DNA of 19,080 nt, from contig JBIKSI010000062.1 of assembly GCA_044348665.1 (NCBI GenBank), forward strand, positions 1 to 19,080. The letters run 5' to 3'. The translations under genes were made by a program, and so were the position numbers. Numbering within the stretch: the first letter of the stretch is position 1; the number at the start of each line of letters is the position of its first letter. Source of the stretch: M2408 sp044348665. Lineage in GTDB: Bacteria; Bacteroidota; Bacteroidia; Flavobacteriales_D; Crocinitomicaceae. Of this stretch, positions 16,415 to 19,080 are shown piece after piece. The notes below the pieces were generated by a model, which saw only the letters and a program-made list of their open reading frames with translations, was not told the DNA's origin and made no database searches.

Positions 16415-16446
16415 AAAGGAATTCAAGAAGTTGAGTTCCTTTTTTA
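16415..16446 (+). terminator. Rho-independent terminator of tRNA-fMet
   Basis: AAAGGAATTC (16415-16424) pairs with GAGTTCCTTT (16433-16442), with one T-G wobble and an eight-base loop. It is followed by a T-run. It lies eight bases after the tRNA and should separate it from the membrane-protein gene that starts at 16465. Confidence 0.8.
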
Positions 16447-16464
16447 TTTTTAGGGATTTTTTTT

Positions 16465-17055
16465 ATGGAAGGTGAAAATCAATATTTCGAAAATAAAGAA
16501 ACTGCTAACACTAAGTTTAATAGTCCCATTCCTCTTTTAAATAAATTAGGTAGAATAATTTTTGGTGAAAAAAATCCTGAAATGTTACCAAAAATGATTA
16601 TTTATCTGAATATCATTATTTGGTTCATTTTCATCTTGTGGCACATTCTAAGTTACTCCGCAATTTCTTTCCGAGAAATAATTTTGGATGTCAAAAAATT
16701 AAATGTTGAAATATTAATTTTAAATCGAGGTTCAGAATTAGGTTTTGATCCAAGCGTATTTTTAAATCGATTATTGAATTTTCACAAATTAAGCATTTTA
16801 TGCTGGACAGCCATTTTTGTAGGAATTGTATTCATGTGGAGACAAAAACCATCGTTTAAATATTTCATTGGAATACCAATCGTTTTTTATTTAGCTTTGC
16901 TCCTATTCTATATGGGAATTGATTATTACAAAGAGGATACTACCTTATTTGACAAGATAATTTTCTCGCTTTTTGTGATCAATACATTTATTTACTACCT
17001 AATCACAAAATCAGGAAATAAAACAGGGGATTTCTTCTTGGAAGACGAAGAATAG
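16465..17055 (+). CDS. Hypothetical four-helix membrane protein
   Basis: A 196-residue protein I do not recognise. It has an acidic/polar N-terminal tail (1-40) and four likely membrane helices at about 44-66, 108-125, 132-151 and 164-181. Between helices 1 and 2 lies a loop of about 40 residues (FREIILDVKKLNVEILILNRGSE and onward), and the C-terminal tail is acidic (FLEDEE). There is no signal peptide or conserved catalytic motif. ATG at 16465 follows a T-rich stretch. The gene comes 18 bases after the tRNA-fMet terminator, with no promoter of its own that I can see; it may depend on read-through. It converges on clpX with a 20-base gap. Coding status is supported by the hydrophobic pattern and lack of stops. 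Confidence 0.75.
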   Translation: MEGENQYFENKETANTKFNSPIPLLNKLGRIIFGEKNPEMLPKMIIYLNIIIWFIFILWHILSYSAISFREIILDVKKLNVEILILNRGSELGFDPSVFLNRLLNFHKLSILCWTAIFVGIVFMWRQKPSFKYFIGIPIVFYLALLLFYMGIDYYKEDTTLFDKIIFSLFVINTFIYYLITKSGNKTGDFFLEDEE

Positions 17056-17075
17056 AATTTCTACCAATTTGAAAT

Positions 17076-18308
17076 CTATGCAACTTTCAACATGGCAACC
17101 TTAGACGTTGAGAATTTTTCCTTCGCATATTCTAATGTCAACCTGAATTCTGATTCTTCCTTGGAAGGTAATTCAAACATCGCATCGGTTAAAACTGCTT
17201 CGCAAATTGAGCGTAATCCTCTCGCTCCAAGTTTAAATTCGATTGCTTTTTCAACAATAAAATCTAAAGCATCTCCATCAAAACTTAATTTGATACCATC
17301 AATTTCAAACAAACGCAAATATTGTTTCACCAAAGCATTTTTCGGTTCCGTCAAAATTCGTTTTAAACTTTTAGCATCTAAAGGTTCCAAATATGTTAAG
17401 GAAGGAAAACGACCAATTAATTCTGGAATCAAACCATACGTTTTGATATCTGTAGGATTAATGAATTTTAGGAAATTGTCACCATCTATTTTAACGTCTT
17501 CTTTGGAAGTAAATCCTATGGTTTGTGTATTTACTCTTCGAGCAATAATTTTTTCAATTCCATCAAAAGCTCCACCACAAACAAATAAAATATTTTTAGT
17601 TTCAACTTGAATCATTTTTTGTTCAGGATGTTTTCTTCCTCCTTGAGGTGGAACATTTACAACCGTTCCTTCCAATAATTTCAATAATGCTTGTTGAACA
17701 CCTTCACCAGAAACATCTCGTGTTATGGAAGGATTGTCACTTTTTCGGGCAATTTTGTCAATTTCGTCAATAAAAACAATACCTCTTTGTGCCGCTTCTA
17801 CGTTAAAATCAGCAGCTTGCAACAAACGTGATAAAATGCTTTCCACATCTTCTCCAACATAACCAGCTTCTGTCAAAACAGTTGCATCGGCGATACAAAA
17901 AGGAACATTCAACATTTTAGCAATTGTTTTTGCCAATAAAGTTTTTCCGGTTCCAGTTCTTCCAACCAAAATTACATTCGATTTTTCAATTTCGATTTCG
18001 TCCTTGCTAACCTTCTGATTTAAACGTTTGTAATGATTGTAAACAGCTACAGCCAAAACTCTTTTTGCATCTTCTTGACCAATTACGTATTCATCCAAAC
18101 GCGATTTGATTTCAATTGGTTTCAATAATTTTAAAGCTTCTTCGCCTTTACTTATTGGTTTTGCATTTGTGTGAAATTCTTCTTGAACAATGGTGTAACC
18201 TTGAGTAATACAACTTTCACAAATATGACCAGAAAGTCCGGCAATCAATATACCAACTTGATTTTTAGGTCGTCCGCAAAACGAGCAAGATGTTTCTTTT
18301 TTTGACAT
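17076..18308 (-). CDS. clpX: ATP-dependent Clp protease ATP-binding subunit ClpX
   Basis: Hexameric AAA+ unfoldase that recognises tagged substrates, unfolds them and threads them into ClpP. The 410-residue product is full length. The N-terminal zinc-binding domain has C8, C11, C30 and C33. The Walker A motif is GRTGTGKT (116-123); Walker B is IVFIDE (177-182). The pore loop is GYVG (149-152), the RKH loop is at 225-227, the ClpP-docking loop is IGF (264-266) and sensor 2 is GARGLR (361-366). Arg at the second Walker A position, where Pro is usual, is a mild departure. ATG at 18308 fits the family's start. The docking loop shows that it works with ClpP even though the two genes are separated here. 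Confidence 0.97.
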   Translation of the reverse strand: MSKKETSCSFCGRPKNQVGILIAGLSGHICESCITQGYTIVQEEFHTNAKPISKGEEALKLLKPIEIKSRLDEYVIGQEDAKRVLAVAVYNHYKRLNQKVSKDEIEIEKSNVILVGRTGTGKTLLAKTIAKMLNVPFCIADATVLTEAGYVGEDVESILSRLLQAADFNVEAAQRGIVFIDEIDKIARKSDNPSITRDVSGEGVQQALLKLLEGTVVNVPPQGGRKHPEQKMIQVETKNILFVCGGAFDGIEKIIARRVNTQTIGFTSKEDVKIDGDNFLKFINPTDIKTYGLIPELIGRFPSLTYLEPLDAKSLKRILTEPKNALVKQYLRLFEIDGIKLSFDGDALDFIVEKAIEFKLGARGLRSICEAVLTDAMFELPSKEESEFRLTLEYAKEKFSTSKVAMLKVA

Positions 18309-18312
18309 GATA

Positions 18313-18320
18313 CAAAATTA
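18313..18320 (-). promoter_or_regulatory. -7-like box directly before clpX
   Basis: On the minus strand this reads TAATTTTG, matching TAnnTTTG, and ends four bases before the clpX ATG. If used, the message would be leaderless or nearly so. No clear -33 TTG is found, so this is tentative. Confidence 0.35.
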
Positions 18321-18478
18321 CATATTTTTCTCGGAATATGGTTAAATGTTATTTCAAAAATATCTTGAAATATAGATTAGAACTTTAAAGCAAAGCCAAA
18401 TTAATGAATAGGTAAAGAATGTAATTGACTTGAAATTAACACTAATTAAAGCTCATAATCATGAACAAAAAAATGGAA

Positions 18479-19080
18479 CTAAATTATTCTCCAGTTTTTT
18501 CTATCTTTTAGTATCTGGTTTACAATCAAAGAATCATAATTATTTTGTAAAAGAATAGAGTCAATTATCACGCTTACTGATTCCTTCCTAACATTGTATA
18601 ATTTTTGATATAAAGAATTTGGATTTTTTATCAAAGAATTATAAAACCATGTTTCACGTCTTGATTCTTCTCTAAAATATCATGTATGAGACAATTTTCC
18701 AGTATATATTGAAAAGAACAATATTTTATCATTATTCAAGTCCCAAATATTCAAATCATCAATAATTGCATGTCTCTCAGAAGATTTTACTTGTTTATTT
18801 ATATTAATAAAATCAAAAAGTGAAATCTCCTCATTTAAATAATTATTAAAAAGAGATTCAAATTCTTTTTTAAATTCGCTATTAGATTTGTTGTTGAAAT
18901 ATTGAGTTGAAACTATCGTTAAATTATTCCCACTTTTACTTATAACCTCAGTTCGATCAATAAAGTGCCAATTGTAAAGATAAATCTACATCATATTTGA
19001 TAGCTGGTTTTTTAGGAAAAAAGCTATACGCAATTAGGCCTGAAATAAGATTTGAAATGAAGTTAGTGAAGCTCCTGTGT
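18479..19080 (-). pseudogene. 3' part of a decayed gene, one nonsense codon and one frameshift
   Basis: On the minus strand, coding-like sequence enters from the right edge. The first segment (window edge to about 18960) reads NFISNLISGLIAYSFFPKKP, a membrane-helix-like stretch, and stops at TGA 18957-18959. The reading then continues in another frame as YNWHFIDRTEVISKSGNNLT and onward. A TGA at 18680-18682, between SHT and YFREESRRETWFYNS, interrupts it; TGG to TGA would be enough. After that the frame stays open to TAG at 18479-18481. The frame switch must lie between 18957 and 18988, where the two frames overlap. I do not recognise the family: it looks like a protein with one N-terminal membrane helix and an alpha/beta domain. 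The 5' end is outside the window. Two errors in the assembly are the alternative explanation. Confidence 0.6.

Noticed and set aside
17056..17075. Terminator in the 20-base gap between the membrane-protein gene and clpX
   Set aside because: Only a five-base ATTTC/GAAAT match is visible around the gap, without a T-run, which is not enough for a terminator call.
17092..17610. 172-residue plus-strand open frame inside clpX
   Set aside because: It is the complementary-strand shadow of clpX, whose motifs are unmistakable. The plus-strand product is serine/lysine-rich with no domain features.
18680..18682. In-frame TGA as a selenocysteine codon or as programmed readthrough
   Set aside because: No stem-loop follows the codon, a second lesion exists upstream in the same frame, and a tryptophan codon is one base away. 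Decay is simpler.

Overview
The window looks like chromosome from a low-GC member of the Bacteroidota, most likely the order Flavobacteriales. Four signs point there. A 2088-residue secreted protein ends in a type IX secretion (T9SS) type A sorting domain. There are two RemB/Wzi-type outer-membrane proteins. Promoters are of the TTG / TAnnTTTG kind, and start codons lack Shine-Dalgarno sequences and sit behind A-rich leaders. Intergenic DNA is very AT-rich. Genus cannot be fixed from the sequence alone.

Layout, left to right. Positions 1-82 hold two back-to-back perfect inverted repeats. On the minus strand follows folK (folate synthesis), then plus-strand gdhA (NADP-type glutamate dehydrogenase) with its own terminator. 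Next is a tight plus-strand cluster: a secreted WG-repeat protein, a small DHCW-motif cupin and a helical hypothetical protein. This cluster converges on a Maf-family nucleotide pyrophosphatase gene. A divergent promoter region separates maf from a second plus-strand cluster: cysQ-like 3'-phosphoadenosine 5'-phosphate phosphatase and two overlapping outer-membrane beta-barrel genes of the Wzi/RemB family. A 473-base gap follows that contains a 78-base GC-rich island (about 68% GC) able to fold on itself. Then comes the 6.3-kb surface-protein gene, with ten cysteine-bearing repeats of 132-143 residues, one divergent repeat, Ig/PKD-like domains and the T9SS C-terminus. It ends at a bidirectional terminator facing clpP.

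The right end is housekeeping. clpP is on the minus strand; a textbook promoter, initiator tRNA-fMet and terminator are on the plus strand; a four-helix membrane protein gene follows on the plus strand; clpX is on the minus strand. The usual clpP-clpX operon is therefore split, and in the minus-strand direction clpX comes first. Positions 18309-18478 are AT-rich and show nothing beyond the clpX promoter. The last 600 bases carry the 3' part of a decayed minus-strand gene with one in-frame stop and one frameshift.

No defence system, CRISPR array or intact mobile element is visible. The features most worth a second look are the cysteine co-loss pattern in the surface-protein repeats, which predicts disulfide pairing 1-4, 2-6 and 3-5, the structured GC-rich island, the tandem hairpins at the left edge, and the rearranged clpX/tRNA-fMet/clpP locus.
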